Positions 43,037-53,766 of a stretch of DNA of 64,000 nt are shown here, piece by piece; position 1 is the first letter of the stretch, and each line of letters starts with the position of its first letter. The DNA comes from Hymenobacter siberiensis. GTDB lineage: Bacteria > Bacteroidota > Bacteroidia > Cytophagales > Hymenobacteraceae. A program made the position numbers and the translations under genes. The notes beneath the pieces were generated by a model. It worked only from the letters and a program-made list of their open reading frames with translations, searched no databases and was not told the DNA's origin. Location of the stretch: positions 1,054,001 through 1,118,000 of the forward strand of contig NZ_JAHLZY020000001.1 in NCBI RefSeq assembly GCF_018967865.2, in the 5' to 3' direction.

Positions 43037-45079
43037 ATGGCACTTCTTCCTAAGCGATACACCGTTACCGCTGCTTTGCCTTATGCCAACGGGCCGGTGC
43101 ACATCGGGCATTTGGCCGGGGTTTATTTGCCCGCCGACATTTATGTGCGCTACCTGCGCTCGGCCGGCCGTGATGTAAAATTTATTTGCGGTTCCGATGA
43201 GCACGGCGTTCCCATTACCATTCGGGCCCAGAAAGAAGGTGTTACGCCCCAGCAGGTGGTCGATAAATACCACGCCCTGATTCGGGATTCGTTCAAAGAT
43301 TTCAACGTTTCGTTCGATGTGTATTCGCGCACGTCGTCGGCTACGCACGCCGAGGTTTCCAGTAGTTTTTTTACCAAGCTGAATAACGAAGGCAAGTTCA
43401 TCGAGCAAACTACCCAGCAGTATTTCGACGAAAAAGCGCAGCAATTTCTGGCCGACCGCTACATTGTGGGCACCTGCCCCAATTGTGGCAACGAAAATGC
43501 CTACGGCGACCAATGCGAGCGTTGCGGTACTTCGCTCAGCCCGACCGAATTAATTAATCCGCGCTCCATGCTCAGCGGCGCGCAGCCCATTTTGCGCGAT
43601 ACCAAGCACTGGTTTCTGCCCCTCGACCAATACGAGCCCTGGCTGCGCGAATGGATAATTGAGGGCCACAAAAACGACTGGAAAACCAACGTGTATGGCC
43701 AGTGCAAATCCTGGATTGACCAGGGCCTGCACCCCCGCGCCGTCACGCGCGACCTCGACTGGGGTGTGCCCGTGCCAGTGCCCGGCGCCGAAGGCAAAGT
43801 GCTCTACGTGTGGTTTGACGCGCCAATCGGCTACATATCAGCCACCAAAGAAGCCTTCCCCGACGAGTGGGAATTATACTGGAAAGATGCCGGCTCGAAG
43901 CTGGTGCATTTTATCGGCAAGGATAACATCGTTTTCCACTGCATTATTTTCCCAGTGATGCTGAAGGCGCACGGCGAATTTATTCTGCCGGATAATGTGC
44001 CTGCTAATGAATTTTTGAACCTTGAAGGCGATAAAATCAGCACTTCGCGCAACTGGGCGGTGTGGCTGCACGAATATTTGCAGGATTTCCCTGGTCAGGC
44101 CGATGTGTTGCGCTACGTGCTGTGCGCCAATGCCCCCGAAACCAAGGATAACGATTTCACCTGGAAAGATTTTCAGGCGCGCAACAACAACGAATTGGTG
44201 GCCACACTCGGCAATTTCGTGAACCGTGCCACCGTACTCACGCACAAATTCTTCGAAGGCAAAGTACCGGCAGTAAGTGAATTGCAGGATATTGACCGGC
44301 TTACGTTGGCCCAGGCTTCCGAATTTCCGGCGAAAATTGGCGAGCTGATTGAAAATTACCGCTTCCGCGATGCTCTAGCTGAGGTAATGAATCTGGCGCG
44401 CCTTGGCAATAAATACCTGGCCGAAACCCAGCCTTGGCACCTCATCAAAACCGATGCCGTCCGCACCGGCACCGTGCTGAATGTGTCGCTGCAGATTGCC
44501 GCTGGTCTGGCCCCGCTGCTGGAGCCTTTCCTGCCCGAATCGGCCCAGAAACTGGCCACCATGCTCAATCTGGAGCTGGGAAACTGGTCCAGTGCCGGCC
44601 GCCCCGACGCCCTTCCGGCTGGCCACCAGCTGCGCGAAGCCGCGCTGCTCTTCGGTAAAATTGAAGATGCCGTGGTGGAAACCCAGGTGCAGAAATTGCT
44701 CGACACCAAAAAGGAAAATCAGTTGGCCAACACCCCCGTCACGCCGGCCAAAGACGATATCTCGTTCGATGATTTTGGCCAGATGGATTTGCGCATCGGC
44801 ACCATTACGGCCGCCGAGAAAGTAGCCAAAACCAAAAAGCTCCTCAAGCTCACCGTCGACCTGGGCCTGGAAGAGCGCACCATCGTGAGCGGCATCGCCG
44901 AGCATTTCATCCCCGAGGCCCTGATTGGCCAACAGGTGCAGGTGTTGCTAAACCTCGCGCCCCGCGAAATCAAAGGCATCAAAAGCCAGGGCATGCTGCT
45001 CATGGCCGAGAATGCCGATGGTAGCCTCGCGCTCATGCAGCCCGGTAAGCCCGTGCGCAACGGCAGCAGCGTGGCGTAA
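43037..45079 (+). CDS. metG: Methionyl-tRNA synthetase with C-terminal tRNA-binding domain
   Basis: Class I synthetase of 680 residues charging tRNA-Met. HIGH signature in [16 protein letters not shown] counterpart KISTS in [10 protein letters not shown], and a zinc knuckle [18 protein letters not shown] in the connective domain. The C-terminal 110 residues ([16 protein letters not shown] to [12 protein letters not shown]) form an OB-fold EMAP-like tRNA-binding domain that also dimerises. ATG at 43037 is the first with a conserved N-terminus. TATTTTTG just upstream resembles a -7 box. The hairpin at 45088 follows the stop. Confidence 0.96.
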   Translation: MALLPKRYTVTAALPYANGPVHIGHLAGVYLPADIYVRYLRSAGRDVKFICGSDEHGVPITIRAQKEGVTPQQVVDKYHALIRDSFKDFNVSFDVYSRTSSATHAEVSSSFFTKLNNEGKFIEQTTQQYFDEKAQQFLADRYIVGTCPNCGNENAYGDQCERCGTSLSPTELINPRSMLSGAQPILRDTKHWFLPLDQYEPWLREWIIEGHKNDWKTNVYGQCKSWIDQGLHPRAVTRDLDWGVPVPVPGAEGKVLYVWFDAPIGYISATKEAFPDEWELYWKDAGSKLVHFIGKDNIVFHCIIFPVMLKAHGEFILPDNVPANEFLNLEGDKISTSRNWAVWLHEYLQDFPGQADVLRYVLCANAPETKDNDFTWKDFQARNNNELVATLGNFVNRATVLTHKFFEGKVPAVSELQDIDRLTLAQASEFPAKIGELIENYRFRDALAEVMNLARLGNKYLAETQPWHLIKTDAVRTGTVLNVSLQIAAGLAPLLEPFLPESAQKLATMLNLELGNWSSAGRPDALPAGHQLREAALLFGKIEDAVVETQVQKLLDTKKENQLANTPVTPAKDDISFDDFGQMDLRIGTITAAEKVAKTKKLLKLTVDLGLEERTIVSGIAEHFIPEALIGQQVQVLLNLAPREIKGIKSQGMLLMAENADGSLALMQPGKPVRNGSSVA

Positions 45080-45087
45080 GTCAGAAA

Positions 45088-45128
45088 GAACGTCATGCCT
45101 CGGCTGCGCTCGGCATGACGTTCTTTTT
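45088..45128 (+). repeat. GAACGTCATGCC hairpin with T-tract (family A variant), likely terminator of metG
   Basis: Arms AAGAACGTCATGCC and GGCATGACGTTCTTT around TCGGCTGCGCTC, then TTTTT. It starts 9 bases after the metG stop. It is the minimal form of family A and has the structure of an intrinsic terminator. Confidence 0.85.
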
Positions 45129-45143
45129 ATGTCGTCCAGCCGC

Positions 45144-45710
45144 TTACTTCACGTTCACCACATTCATCGCCCGTTCCAGCCCCATCGCGCCGAATGCCAA
45201 AACCGCCTCGCCGGCTTTTTCAATGCGCGTGGGCAATTCAATTAATTCATCTTTCGAAAACGGGTCCAGTACATAATCCACCTGCCGGCCTTTGGGGAAA
45301 TTGGCATCTACTCCGAAGCGCAGGCGGGCATACACATCGTTGCCCAGCGTGGCCTGAATATCCTTCAGGCCATTGTGCCCGCCGGCCGAGCCCTGGCCTT
45401 TCAACCGCAACTTACCGAAGGGCAGGGCCAGGTCATCGGTCACGACGACCATGTTTTCGGCCGTGATTTTGAGCGTGGCCAGCCAGTGGGCGGCGGCTTT
45501 GCCGCTGAGGTTCATGTAGGTAGTAGGTTTCACCAGCACGTAGGTGTGGCCTTTGTGTTTGAACTCGGTGGTGAAGGCGTGGCGGCCAATTTCGAAGCGC
45601 GGCGCGTCGAATTTGGCGGCCAGATAATCGGCTACCATGAAGCCGATGTTGTGGCGGGTATCGGCGTATTCGGGGCCAATATTGCCCAGGCAGAGAACCA
45701 AAAATTTCAT
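45144..45710 (-). CDS. pth: Peptidyl-tRNA hydrolase
   Basis: A 188-residue enzyme that frees tRNA from stalled peptidyl-tRNA. Family motifs: CLGNIGPEYADTRHNIGFMV (with the catalytic His of RHNIG), KPTTYMNLSGKA, VVTDDLALPFGKLRLKGQGSAGGHNGLKD (seen as DDLALPFGKLRL and GSAGGHNG) and RLRFGVD. The start MKFLVLCLGN at 45710 fits the family. rplY lies upstream on the same strand; the pair is common in bacteria, but a terminator (45820-45851) intervenes here. Confidence 0.96.
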   Translation of the reverse strand: MKFLVLCLGNIGPEYADTRHNIGFMVADYLAAKFDAPRFEIGRHAFTTEFKHKGHTYVLVKPTTYMNLSGKAAAHWLATLKITAENMVVVTDDLALPFGKLRLKGQGSAGGHNGLKDIQATLGNDVYARLRFGVDANFPKGRQVDYVLDPFSKDELIELPTRIEKAGEAVLAFGAMGLERAMNVVNVK

Positions 45711-45819
45711 CTGAACCGCAGATTTAACGGATTTAACGGATTGCACAGATTCTGGCGTCAATTCTCAGAAGCTGCTGCCACTCGATAATGGCAAAGCGCG
45801 ACCTTTTCGCAGCGCAAAT

Positions 45820-45851
45820 AAAAAGCCGCCCCAAAGTTGGAGCGGCTTTTC
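45820..45851 (-). terminator. Intrinsic terminator of rplY
   Basis: AAAAGCCGCTCC loop GGAGCGGCTTTT type hairpin (minus strand), about 70 bases past the rplY stop. Confidence 0.85.
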
Positions 45852-45922
45852 GGTTGAAGCGTAGTTTAATGGATGAAAGAATCGGGAGAGTCTGTCTATT
45901 CCGTTAAAGCTGCGGTTCAGGA

Positions 45923-46495
45923 TTACTTGCCAGCGGCCAGCTCGCCTTTCAGGGCACGCGGGATGGTGATGGTGGCAATAGGCGCCTCGGCGCTGGTGAG
46001 GATGGTGTAGCCCTTCGGCTCCACGGCACCCACTTTGATGGATTTGCCCAACTCCATGGTGCCGATGTTCACTTCCACGTAGTCGGGGAGGTTGTCCATC
46101 GTAGCACGCACGCGCACTTTGCGCAGCTTGCTCACCAGTTTGCCACCGGCCAGTACGCCCGGCGAAACGCCGATGTACTTCACGGGGATGTCCATTTTTA
46201 CCTCTTTGCCTTCTTCCAGCTCCAGGAAGTCAACGTGGAGGAGCATTTCGTTTACGGGGTGGAACTGGGCGTCCTGCACAATTGCCTTGTACAGCGTGCC
46301 TTCCACGTTCAGGTCCACAATGTGCGCCTCCGGCGTGTACAACAGTTCGCGGAACAGGATAGCGGGCACGGAGAAGTGCACGGTATCGGTGCCGCCATAC
46401 AATACGCACGGTACTTGAGCGTCGAGGCGCAATGCCTTGGCGTCCGTTTTACCGAGATTCGCTCTTTTAAACCCTACAATCTCGAGGCTTTTCAT
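45923..46495 (-). CDS. rplY: 50S ribosomal protein L25 (Ctc/TL5 form)
   Basis: A 190-residue long-form L25 that binds 5S rRNA. The N-terminal L25 domain has LRLDAQVPCVLYGG and VEGTLYKAIVQDAQFHPV, and the C-terminal TL5 beta domain runs from VDFLEL through VKMDIPVKYIGVSPGVL to a tail ending AAGK. Length matches general stress protein Ctc. The gene stands alone between terminators; pth lies downstream. Confidence 0.95.
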   Translation of the reverse strand: MKSLEIVGFKRANLGKTDAKALRLDAQVPCVLYGGTDTVHFSVPAILFRELLYTPEAHIVDLNVEGTLYKAIVQDAQFHPVNEMLLHVDFLELEEGKEVKMDIPVKYIGVSPGVLAGGKLVSKLRKVRVRATMDNLPDYVEVNIGTMELGKSIKVGAVEPKGYTILTSAEAPIATITIPRALKGELAAGK

Positions 46496-46587
46496 AAAAG
46501 TGGTTTTTGGGGGATGATAAATGGCCCGTTCGCCTCCAATGTTGGAGGCAAACGGGCCGCAAAGGTACGGGTTAGTGCTATAAAAAC

Positions 46588-46956
46588 CTACGGCTTAATG
46601 GGATTGAACTCGATGGTGGTGAAGAAATGGCGGGTATCTTCGGCCGCCCCCGGTTCCTGCGGCACCGAATACGAACACCGGAATACATAAAGCGCCCGGC
46701 CCACCACGTTCAGGCACTCGTCGGCCCCGGCGCGGTCCACGCCAATGCCTTCGCCGGTGAAAGCGCCTTCCAGCGCATCGAAGAATTTATCGCGCCGCGA
46801 CTTCGGAATAATGCGGTTGGCCGTGGCCACACTTTGCAGGTTGGCTGGCATAGGCATCGCCGCCGGGGCCAGCGCCCGAATGTGAACCGAGGACGCGCAG
46901 GCACTCAGCAGCAGCGCGACTTAAAGGGTGAAGGTGGAAGTGTAAAGCTTGTTCAT
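46588..46956 (-). pseudogene. Small lipoprotein gene with a nonsense codon in the signal peptide
   Basis: ATG 46956 starts MNKLYTSTFTL, then TAA (46923-46921), and the same frame continues VALLLSACASSVH, completing an obvious lipoprotein signal with lipobox LSAC. The body has 89 further residues (ANRIIPKSRRDKFFDALEGAF, LNVVGRALYVFRC). No good start lies after the stop except Met at 46857, which would leave a cytosolic protein. A single base change explains the break. Unknown family. Confidence 0.7.
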
Positions 46957-47047
46957 CACGTTTGCAGAAAAAAGTTCCAGTCGGGAAGTCTTTCTACAAA
47001 ATTGTGCCAATCTTATCAGATACGGTAGGGCATCGGGGATAAAAAGA

Positions 47048-47093
47048 GCACGTCGTGCTAAACGCGGCCGAAGCAGCGCTCAGCACGACGTGC
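47048..47093. repeat. GCACGTCGTGCT hairpin (family A relative)
   Basis: Arms GCACGTCGTGCT and AGCACGACGTGC around a GCGGCCGAAGCAGCGC core, recognisably the family A pattern with changed ends. Confidence 0.8.
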
Positions 47094-47119
47094 CGGGGTA
47101 AAGTCAATCAGGCCAGTGT

Positions 47120-48049
47120 CTACACGAATAGCGAGCTGATGCTCTCGTGCGTCACCACGTTGCGGATGGCGGCAGCGAACAGCGGAGCCAGCGAAATCAC
47201 CCGGATTTTATCGTTCACCTCGCGCTGCGGAATGGTATCGGTGGTAATCAGCTCGGTGAGGGCCGAGGCGCGGATACGGGCGTGGGCCGGGCCGCTCAGC
47301 AGGGGGTGCGTGATGACGGCGCGCACCGAGTTGGCCCCGCGCTCCATCACCAGGTCGGCGGCTTTGCAAATGGTGCCAGCGGTGTCCACCATGTCGTCCA
47401 CAAACACCACATCCATGCCCTTCACGTCGCCGATAATCTGCATGGAGGCAATCTCATTGGCCCGCACACGCATTTTATCGCAGACCACGATTTCGGCTCC
47501 AAATTTCTTGGCGAAGGCGCGGGTCCGCACCACGCCGCCCACGTCGGGCGAGGCGAAAATCAGGTTTTTCAGGTTCAGTGACTGGATGTAGGGAGCCGTG
47601 ACAGTGGCCCCGTCGAGGTGGTCGACCGGAATGTCGAAGAAGCCCTGAATCTGGCCGGCGTGCAGGTCGCAGGTCATCAGGCGGTCGGTGCCCACGCTCT
47701 GGATGATGTTGGCCACGACCTTTGCCCCGATGCTCACGCGGGGCTTGTCTTTGCGGTCCTGCCGGGCGTAGCCCATGTAGGGCATCACGATGGTCACCTT
47801 GTGGGCCGAGGCGCGCTTGCAGGCATCCACCATCAGCATGAGCTCCATGAGGTGCTCGGAGGGCGGAAAAGTGCTTTGGATAAGAAACACCTCGCAGCCG
47901 CGCACGCTTTCGTCGAAGCTGGGGCTGAGCTCGTCGTCGGCGAAGCGCTGAAGGGTGAGGTCGCCCAGGGGCTGGCCAAAAGCGGCGGCAATTTTGTGGC
48001 CCAGCTCCTGTGAGGCGCTGCCGGCGAATAGTTTAGCGTGCGGGTCCAT
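47120..48049 (-). CDS. prs: Ribose-phosphate pyrophosphokinase
   Basis: Makes PRPP from ribose-5-phosphate and ATP. A 309-residue protein with class I marks: FADDELSPSF, VMPYMGYARQDRKDKPR (the flexible catalytic loop, seen as GYARQDRKD), CDLHAGQIQGFFDIPVDHL (seen as LHAGQIQGFFD) and the PRPP-binding VVFVDDMVDTAGTI. A tRNA-Gln gene sits 155 bases upstream in the same direction. A hairpin at 48071-48109 lies between them. Confidence 0.96.
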   Translation of the reverse strand: MDPHAKLFAGSASQELGHKIAAAFGQPLGDLTLQRFADDELSPSFDESVRGCEVFLIQSTFPPSEHLMELMLMVDACKRASAHKVTIVMPYMGYARQDRKDKPRVSIGAKVVANIIQSVGTDRLMTCDLHAGQIQGFFDIPVDHLDGATVTAPYIQSLNLKNLIFASPDVGGVVRTRAFAKKFGAEIVVCDKMRVRANEIASMQIIGDVKGMDVVFVDDMVDTAGTICKAADLVMERGANSVRAVITHPLLSGPAHARIRASALTELITTDTIPQREVNDKIRVISLAPLFAAAIRNVVTHESISSLFV

Positions 48050-48070
48050 AAAGGGAAGGATAAAGCAAAA

Positions 48071-48109
48071 CCGCCTGTTAATCCGGGTTTAAGCAGAGCA
48101 ACAGGCGGC
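48071..48109. terminator. Hairpin ACCGCCTGTT/AACAGGCGG upstream of prs
   Basis: Arms CCGCCTGTT and AACAGGCGG with a 20-base loop, in the gap between the tRNA-Gln 3' end and the prs start. It could end the tRNA transcript or shape the prs leader. No T-run is obvious. Confidence 0.4.
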
Positions 48110-48203
48110 AGCGTGATGAGGAATAAATAGCGAAAGGCACTAACTTACTCCCGGGGAGGGAGAAGCCAGCGCCTTTGCTAAAGTTGTCGAGCGGTGTCGA
48201 AGT

Positions 48204-48275
48204 TGTCCGACCAGGGCTCGAACCTGGACTTTCTTGAATCAAAATCAAGCGTGTTGCCAGTTACACCATCGGACA
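48204..48275 (-). tRNA. tRNA-Gln (anticodon TTG)
   Basis: A 72-nucleotide cloverleaf on the minus strand: acceptor TGTCCGA/TCGGACA, D arm GTGTAACTGGCAACAC, anticodon arm CTTGATTTTGATTCAAG with anticodon TTG, and T arm CCAGGTTCGAGCCCTGG. The CCA end is not encoded. Confidence 0.95.
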
Positions 48276-48478
48276 ATTTTCCAGTTGGCTACATGCCGTT
48301 TGGGAGTGCAAATGTACTACCGGAAAAATTCGGTGCAAGGATTTTTTGAAAAAAAATTGAAGAAAAAATCGTCGGTATCACCCCCGAAAGCGGCTTTCAT
48401 CTCATTGATGCCTGATTTTCACGGGGTAGGGGCTGGGTAGAATATTTATAGTTGGGCCGGGTGCCGCAAACGTTATGG

Positions 48479-48510
48479 TTGGAAAAGCCACGCTTCTACC
48501 GTAATTTTGC
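48479..48510 (+). promoter_or_regulatory. Bacteroidota promoter ahead of atpD
   Basis: TTG (48479-48481), 20 bases, then TAATTTTGC (48502-48510), an exact TAnnTTTG -7 box. It is about 40 bases ahead of the atpD start. The region 48276-48478 has no other recognised feature. Confidence 0.65.
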
Positions 48511-48517
48511 GGCCTGA

Positions 48518-50056
<1,539 letters not shown>

Positions 50057-50059
50057 TTT

Positions 50060-50170
50060 TTTAAATGTGGAGAATGTGGGAATGTGGGTGATGTGAAAAT
50101 TGATTGTCAACAAATCAATACACTAGCCACATTTCCACATTTTCACATCATCACATTCCCCACATTTAAA
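50060..50170. repeat. TTTAAATGTGGAGAATGTGG-type inverted repeat (family D) between atpD and atpC
   Basis: Outer arms TTTAAATGTGG and CCACATTTAAA are perfect, and inner blocks GGGAATGTGGGTGATGTGAAAA pair with TTTTCACATCATCACATTCCC. It lies wholly within the atpD-atpC spacer, so it is probably transcribed. A second copy is at 58831-58956. Confidence 0.9.
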
Positions 50171-50173
50171 GAA

Positions 50174-50422
50174 ATGCATTTAGAAATCATCACCCCCGAC
50201 CGCAAGGTATTCGAAGGCGAAGTGACGGCGGCCCAGTTTCCGGGGGCCAATGGCGCGTTTGAAGTGCTGAATAATCACGCTCCGCTCATTGCCGCGCTGA
50301 AAGCCGGCGACGTGACGCTGACCGGCGGTGCCGGTGGCCGCGAGGTTATCCGCATCGAAGGCGGCGTGGTGGAAGTGCTGCGTAACAACGTGATAGTGCT
50401 GGCCGAAGGCGCAGTGGCGTAA
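50174..50422 (+). CDS. atpC: F1 ATP synthase subunit epsilon
   Basis: An 82-residue epsilon subunit, the short form without the C-terminal inhibitory helical hairpin, as in other Bacteroidota. The beta-sandwich domain is complete: MHLEIITPDRKVFEGEV, FPGANGAFEVLNNHAPLIAAL and VIRIEGGVVEVLRNNVIVLAEGA (parts seen as GAFEVLNNHAPL and GGVVEVL). ATG 50174 directly follows the family D repeat. A terminator follows. Confidence 0.96.
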   Translation: MHLEIITPDRKVFEGEVTAAQFPGANGAFEVLNNHAPLIAALKAGDVTLTGGAGGREVIRIEGGVVEVLRNNVIVLAEGAVA

Positions 50423-50450
50423 CGCCGCAGCAACCGTTAGCATCTGGCCG

Positions 50451-50485
50451 AAAGTCGCTCCTGCCTGGCAGGAGCGGCTTTTTTG
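50451..50485 (+). terminator. Intrinsic terminator of the atpDC genes
   Basis: AAGTCGCTCCTGCC, complement GGCAGGAGCGGCTT and a T6 run, about 30 bases past the atpC stop. Confidence 0.92.
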
Positions 50486-50557
50486 TGGTATGAGCCGGCC
50501 AAGTGAAGAGAATACCGTATAGCATACTGCGCGCAAAACCATTTGCCTTTGCTGTTT

Positions 50558-51661
50558 ATGAGATCTTCGGACCCATTTGTTGCCGTTGAAAATATTTATA
50601 CTCCCCGGCAGCGCTATGTGCTGCTGGTAGCCTCGTTGATTGGACTGGGGGCCCTGATGGTGTTTGGGCTGGCGCAGTACCTCACGGCGTTTCTGGCGGC
50701 GGGCATCCTGTTCGTGGTGTTTCGGCCGTGGTGGCTGGCGCTGGTATACCAGCGGCGCTGGAACCGGCAGATGGTGGTGGTGGGTATTCTGCTGGTGACG
50801 GTGGTGGTACTCGTGATTCCGTTCTACGCCCTGACTTCGCTGCTGCTCGACCGTCTAATTGCCTTCGCTCAGAACCCCAACCGGCTGCTGGAGGTGATTC
50901 ACAAGCTGGAAAAAGCCACCGGCTTCCAGCTGACTGAACAGTTGAACGTGCGCCAGCTGCTGCTGCAGGGTGCGGCCAAAGTCACGAGCTGGCTGCCCAC
51001 GCTGGCCAGCAGCGCCCTCAACTTCCTGGTGATTGTGGGCCTGATGCTGTTCACGATGTACTACATGTTTATGCAGGAAACGTTCTTTCTGCTGGGACTG
51101 CACCGCTACCTGCCGTTCCGCAACGAGACGCTGCAGGAACTGGGTGAGTCGCTGCAAAACAATGTGAATGCCAACGTGCTGGGCCAGGTGCTGGTGTCGG
51201 TGGTGCAGGGCGTGCTCACGGGGGCCACGCTGCTGATTTTTGGGGTGCCCGACGCGGTTTTTTGGGGTGTGGTGGCCTTTTTTGCGGCGTTTCTGCCGGT
51301 GCTGGGCACGCCGCTGGTGTGGGGGCCGGCCGCGCTCTATCAGTTTTCGCAGGGGAATAAGGGGCAGGCCATCGGGATTTTGCTGGTGGGTTTCATCCTG
51401 ATTATGAACATCGATAACGTGCTGCGCATCGTGTTGGCCAAGCGCATGGGCAATATTCACCCGCTGATAACGCTGGTGGGCATTGTGCTGGGCGTGGAGA
51501 TATTCGGCATCATCGGGCTGGTGGTGGGGCCGCTGCTGGTGTCGTATTTTATGGTATTGATGGAAGTGTTTCGGCGCGAAAACCGCCAGCACATGAAGCT
51601 GGTGGTGAATAGCCCGCCCGAACACAAACCGGTTATTCCGACCCCGGAGAAAACGGAGTGA
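50558..51661 (+). CDS. AI-2E family transporter
   Basis: A 367-residue inner-membrane protein of the PerM/TqsA (AI-2E transporter) family. About eight hydrophobic segments: the first pair (YVLLVASLIGLGALMVFGL, LTAFLAAGILFVVF), a long amphipathic region (RLLEVIHKLEKATGFQL), and the conserved C-terminal set with FGVPDAVFWGVVAFFAAFLPVLGTPLVWGPAAL (seen as VAFFAAFLPVLGT). Members export diverse solutes; signalling-molecule transport should not be assumed. ATG 50558 is preferred to an upstream TTG. TTTGCCTTTG just upstream may hold its promoter. Confidence 0.91.
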   Translation: MRSSDPFVAVENIYTPRQRYVLLVASLIGLGALMVFGLAQYLTAFLAAGILFVVFRPWWLALVYQRRWNRQMVVVGILLVTVVVLVIPFYALTSLLLDRLIAFAQNPNRLLEVIHKLEKATGFQLTEQLNVRQLLLQGAAKVTSWLPTLASSALNFLVIVGLMLFTMYYMFMQETFFLLGLHRYLPFRNETLQELGESLQNNVNANVLGQVLVSVVQGVLTGATLLIFGVPDAVFWGVVAFFAAFLPVLGTPLVWGPAALYQFSQGNKGQAIGILLVGFILIMNIDNVLRIVLAKRMGNIHPLITLVGIVLGVEIFGIIGLVVGPLLVSYFMVLMEVFRRENRQHMKLVVNSPPEHKPVIPTPEKTE

Positions 51662-51784
51662 AATCGTACGACGCTTTTCCCGGAATTTTCCCCGGCGGAG
51701 GAATAATAGTTTTTCGGCCCGTTGCATACCCGTCGAAGCCGGCCGCGTGCCGACCTTTGCGCCTCACGCTCCGCTTTCGCGCTC

Positions 51785-52915
51785 ATGGACCAACCCAATA
51801 TTCAGCCTAAAATCACGCCCATCTACCAAACGTCGGTTTTCAAGTTTGAAGACCTTGACGCGGTGCAGCAATACTTCGACGAGCCGGGCAGCCGCTACCT
51901 GTACTCGCGCAACGGCAACCCCAACTCCGATGAGCTGGCCACCGCCGTGGCCCACTGGGAAGGTGGCGCGGGCGCGGTAGCCACGGGCTCGGGCATGGCA
52001 GCCATTTTCGCGGCGCTGCTAACCTACTGCCAGGCCGGCGACCACGTGCTGTGCGCGGCCGATATCTACGGCGGCTCGGCGGCGCTGCTGAACCTGGAGC
52101 TGGCGCGGCTGGGCATTGCGGTGACGTACGTGCCGTTTGATAGCCTGTACAACCTGGCGGCCTACGTGCAGCCCACTTCCCGGCTGCTGCTTTGTGAAAC
52201 GATGAGCAACCCGCTGCTGCGCGTGGTAGACCTGCGCGCCGCCGCCGACGAATGCCACCGCCACGGCCTGAAACTGGTGGTCGATAACACGTTTTCGACG
52301 CCCGTGCTCACCCGGCCGCTGGCCTACGGGGCCGACCTCGTGCTGCACAGCGTGACCAAATACCTGGCCGGCCACTCCGACGTGACGGCCGGGGCCGTGG
52401 TGGCCCGCACCCTGGAAGATGTGGCCCGCCTGCGCCAGATTGGCATCGTGTTCGGCCTCACGCTGAGCCCTATGGAAAGCTGGCTGGCCGTGCGCGGTAT
52501 GAAAACCATTCGCCTGCGCGTGGCCGCCCACAGCGAAAACGCGCTGGTAGTAGCCGAGTTTCTGAACGAGCATCCGGCCGTGCAGGCCGTGTATTATCCG
52601 GGCTTGCCCGGACACCCGCAGCACGCGCTGGCCACATTGCAGGGCGCAGGGCGCTTCGGTGGCATGCTCTCGTTCCGGCTGCCGGATGATGCGGCCATGG
52701 TTAACCGCTTCATGCAGCGCAGCCAGCGGTTTCCGTTTGCGCCCTCGCTGGCGGGGGTCGATTCGTCGTGCTCGCACCCGCTCTATACCTCGCACCGCGC
52801 CCTGACCGATGCGCAGCGGGCCGAATTGGGCATCACCGTGGGGCTGGTGCGGCTGAGTGTAGGCATTGAACCGGTGGAGGAGCTACTGGCCGATTTGGCC
52901 CACGCGCTGGACTAG
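51785..52915 (+). CDS. Cys/Met metabolism PLP enzyme (trans-sulfuration family)
   Basis: A 376-residue fold-type I PLP enzyme of the cystathionine gamma-synthase / gamma-lyase / O-acetylhomoserine sulfhydrylase family. Signatures: YSRNGNPNSDELATAVAHWEGGAGAVATGSGMAAIFAALL (seen as YSRNGNPN and TGSGMAAI), VVDNTFSTPVLTRPL, PLP Lys in LHSVTKYLAGHSD, and GLVRLSVGIEPVEELLADL. Specific reaction cannot be fixed without structure or phylogeny. Start 51785 (MDQPNIQPK) is preferred to an upstream ATG (51722). The gene is not next to other Met genes. Confidence 0.9.
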   Translation: MDQPNIQPKITPIYQTSVFKFEDLDAVQQYFDEPGSRYLYSRNGNPNSDELATAVAHWEGGAGAVATGSGMAAIFAALLTYCQAGDHVLCAADIYGGSAALLNLELARLGIAVTYVPFDSLYNLAAYVQPTSRLLLCETMSNPLLRVVDLRAAADECHRHGLKLVVDNTFSTPVLTRPLAYGADLVLHSVTKYLAGHSDVTAGAVVARTLEDVARLRQIGIVFGLTLSPMESWLAVRGMKTIRLRVAAHSENALVVAEFLNEHPAVQAVYYPGLPGHPQHALATLQGAGRFGGMLSFRLPDDAAMVNRFMQRSQRFPFAPSLAGVDSSCSHPLYTSHRALTDAQRAELGITVGLVRLSVGIEPVEELLADLAHALD

Positions 52916-53048
52916 GGGCGCTTGGGTGAATGCGAAAATTCGAGGCAGCGCGCTGATTTAGCAACGATTTGCGGCTGATTATTCGCGGCTGGAGGCTATC
53001 TTCATCATACCAAATGAAGCTCCTTTAGCTGTTTTCCTGGTTGAGAAG

Positions 53049-53642
53049 CTACAGCTTGTCCGATACCTGGGTGGAAATTTGCTTGGCGGTGCGCAGGGCC
53101 TGAAACTCGCCCTGCTGTGAACGGATGGTCAGCTTATCATCGAGCGAAAAGCTGCCGCGCAGCTGCTGGTACCGGTCGTTGAGGCTGCTCATGATGTTGG
53201 TGGCGGTGGCCCAGTCGGCGGGTTTCCAATTCTGGCGGTCGTTGCGCACGCGCTCGGTGAACAGGTCGTAGGCCGCGAGCAGGCCGGTGGTGGTGAGCGT
53301 GGAAACGGTGGTTTTCTTGCGCAGAAAGGTGGACACCTGGGCATCGGTGGCGGCCGTGGCGGGGGCATCCATCGTGCTGCTGCTGCTGCTGCCGGCGGTG
53401 GAAGCAGGGCTGGTGGTGGTGCCCACCGGCACATTGATGGTACGCGTGGTGCGGCGAATAACCTTGCCGGTTTCGGGGTCCAGGTCTTCGGTTACTTCGA
53501 TTTGCTGCTGGGTGCCGGCCGGGGCGGTGGTGGTGGTGGTCGAGCTGGGTTTGGTCGTCGTCGTTGTGGTGGATTTAGTCTGGGCGAGGGCGGCAAAAGG
53601 CGAGGCCAGCAACAACAGCGCGAGAAGACAGGGGTTTTTCAT
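53049..53642 (-). CDS. Secreted Thr/Ser-rich hypothetical protein
   Basis: A 197-residue protein with signal peptide MKNPCLLALLLLASPFAALA. A low-complexity linker follows with runs of Thr and Ser (KSTTTTTTKPSSTTTTT, SSSSTMDAPATAAT), and then a helical C-terminal domain from DAQVSTFLRKKTTVSTL to QISTQVSDKL. The linker resembles surface or periplasmic spacer regions. No family recognised. The start at 53642 opens the signal peptide. Confidence 0.7.
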   Translation of the reverse strand: MKNPCLLALLLLASPFAALAQTKSTTTTTTKPSSTTTTTAPAGTQQQIEVTEDLDPETGKVIRRTTRTINVPVGTTTSPASTAGSSSSSTMDAPATAATDAQVSTFLRKKTTVSTLTTTGLLAAYDLFTERVRNDRQNWKPADWATATNIMSSLNDRYQQLRGSFSLDDKLTIRSQQGEFQALRTAKQISTQVSDKL

Positions 53643-53766
53643 GGGAAATAAAGAAGTGAGGTTATCCTTTAACGGCAAAGTCCGGGCCACGGTGTAGAAG
53701 CGGGCCAATTCCGCAAGACTTTCGCATCAAATGTTGCATGGCTCTGACTCGAGCTGTCTCACGCGT

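Noticed and set aside
50558..51661. Calling the AI-2E family protein a quorum-signal exporter
   Set aside because: The family name covers diverse membrane proteins, and no signalling gene is adjacent.
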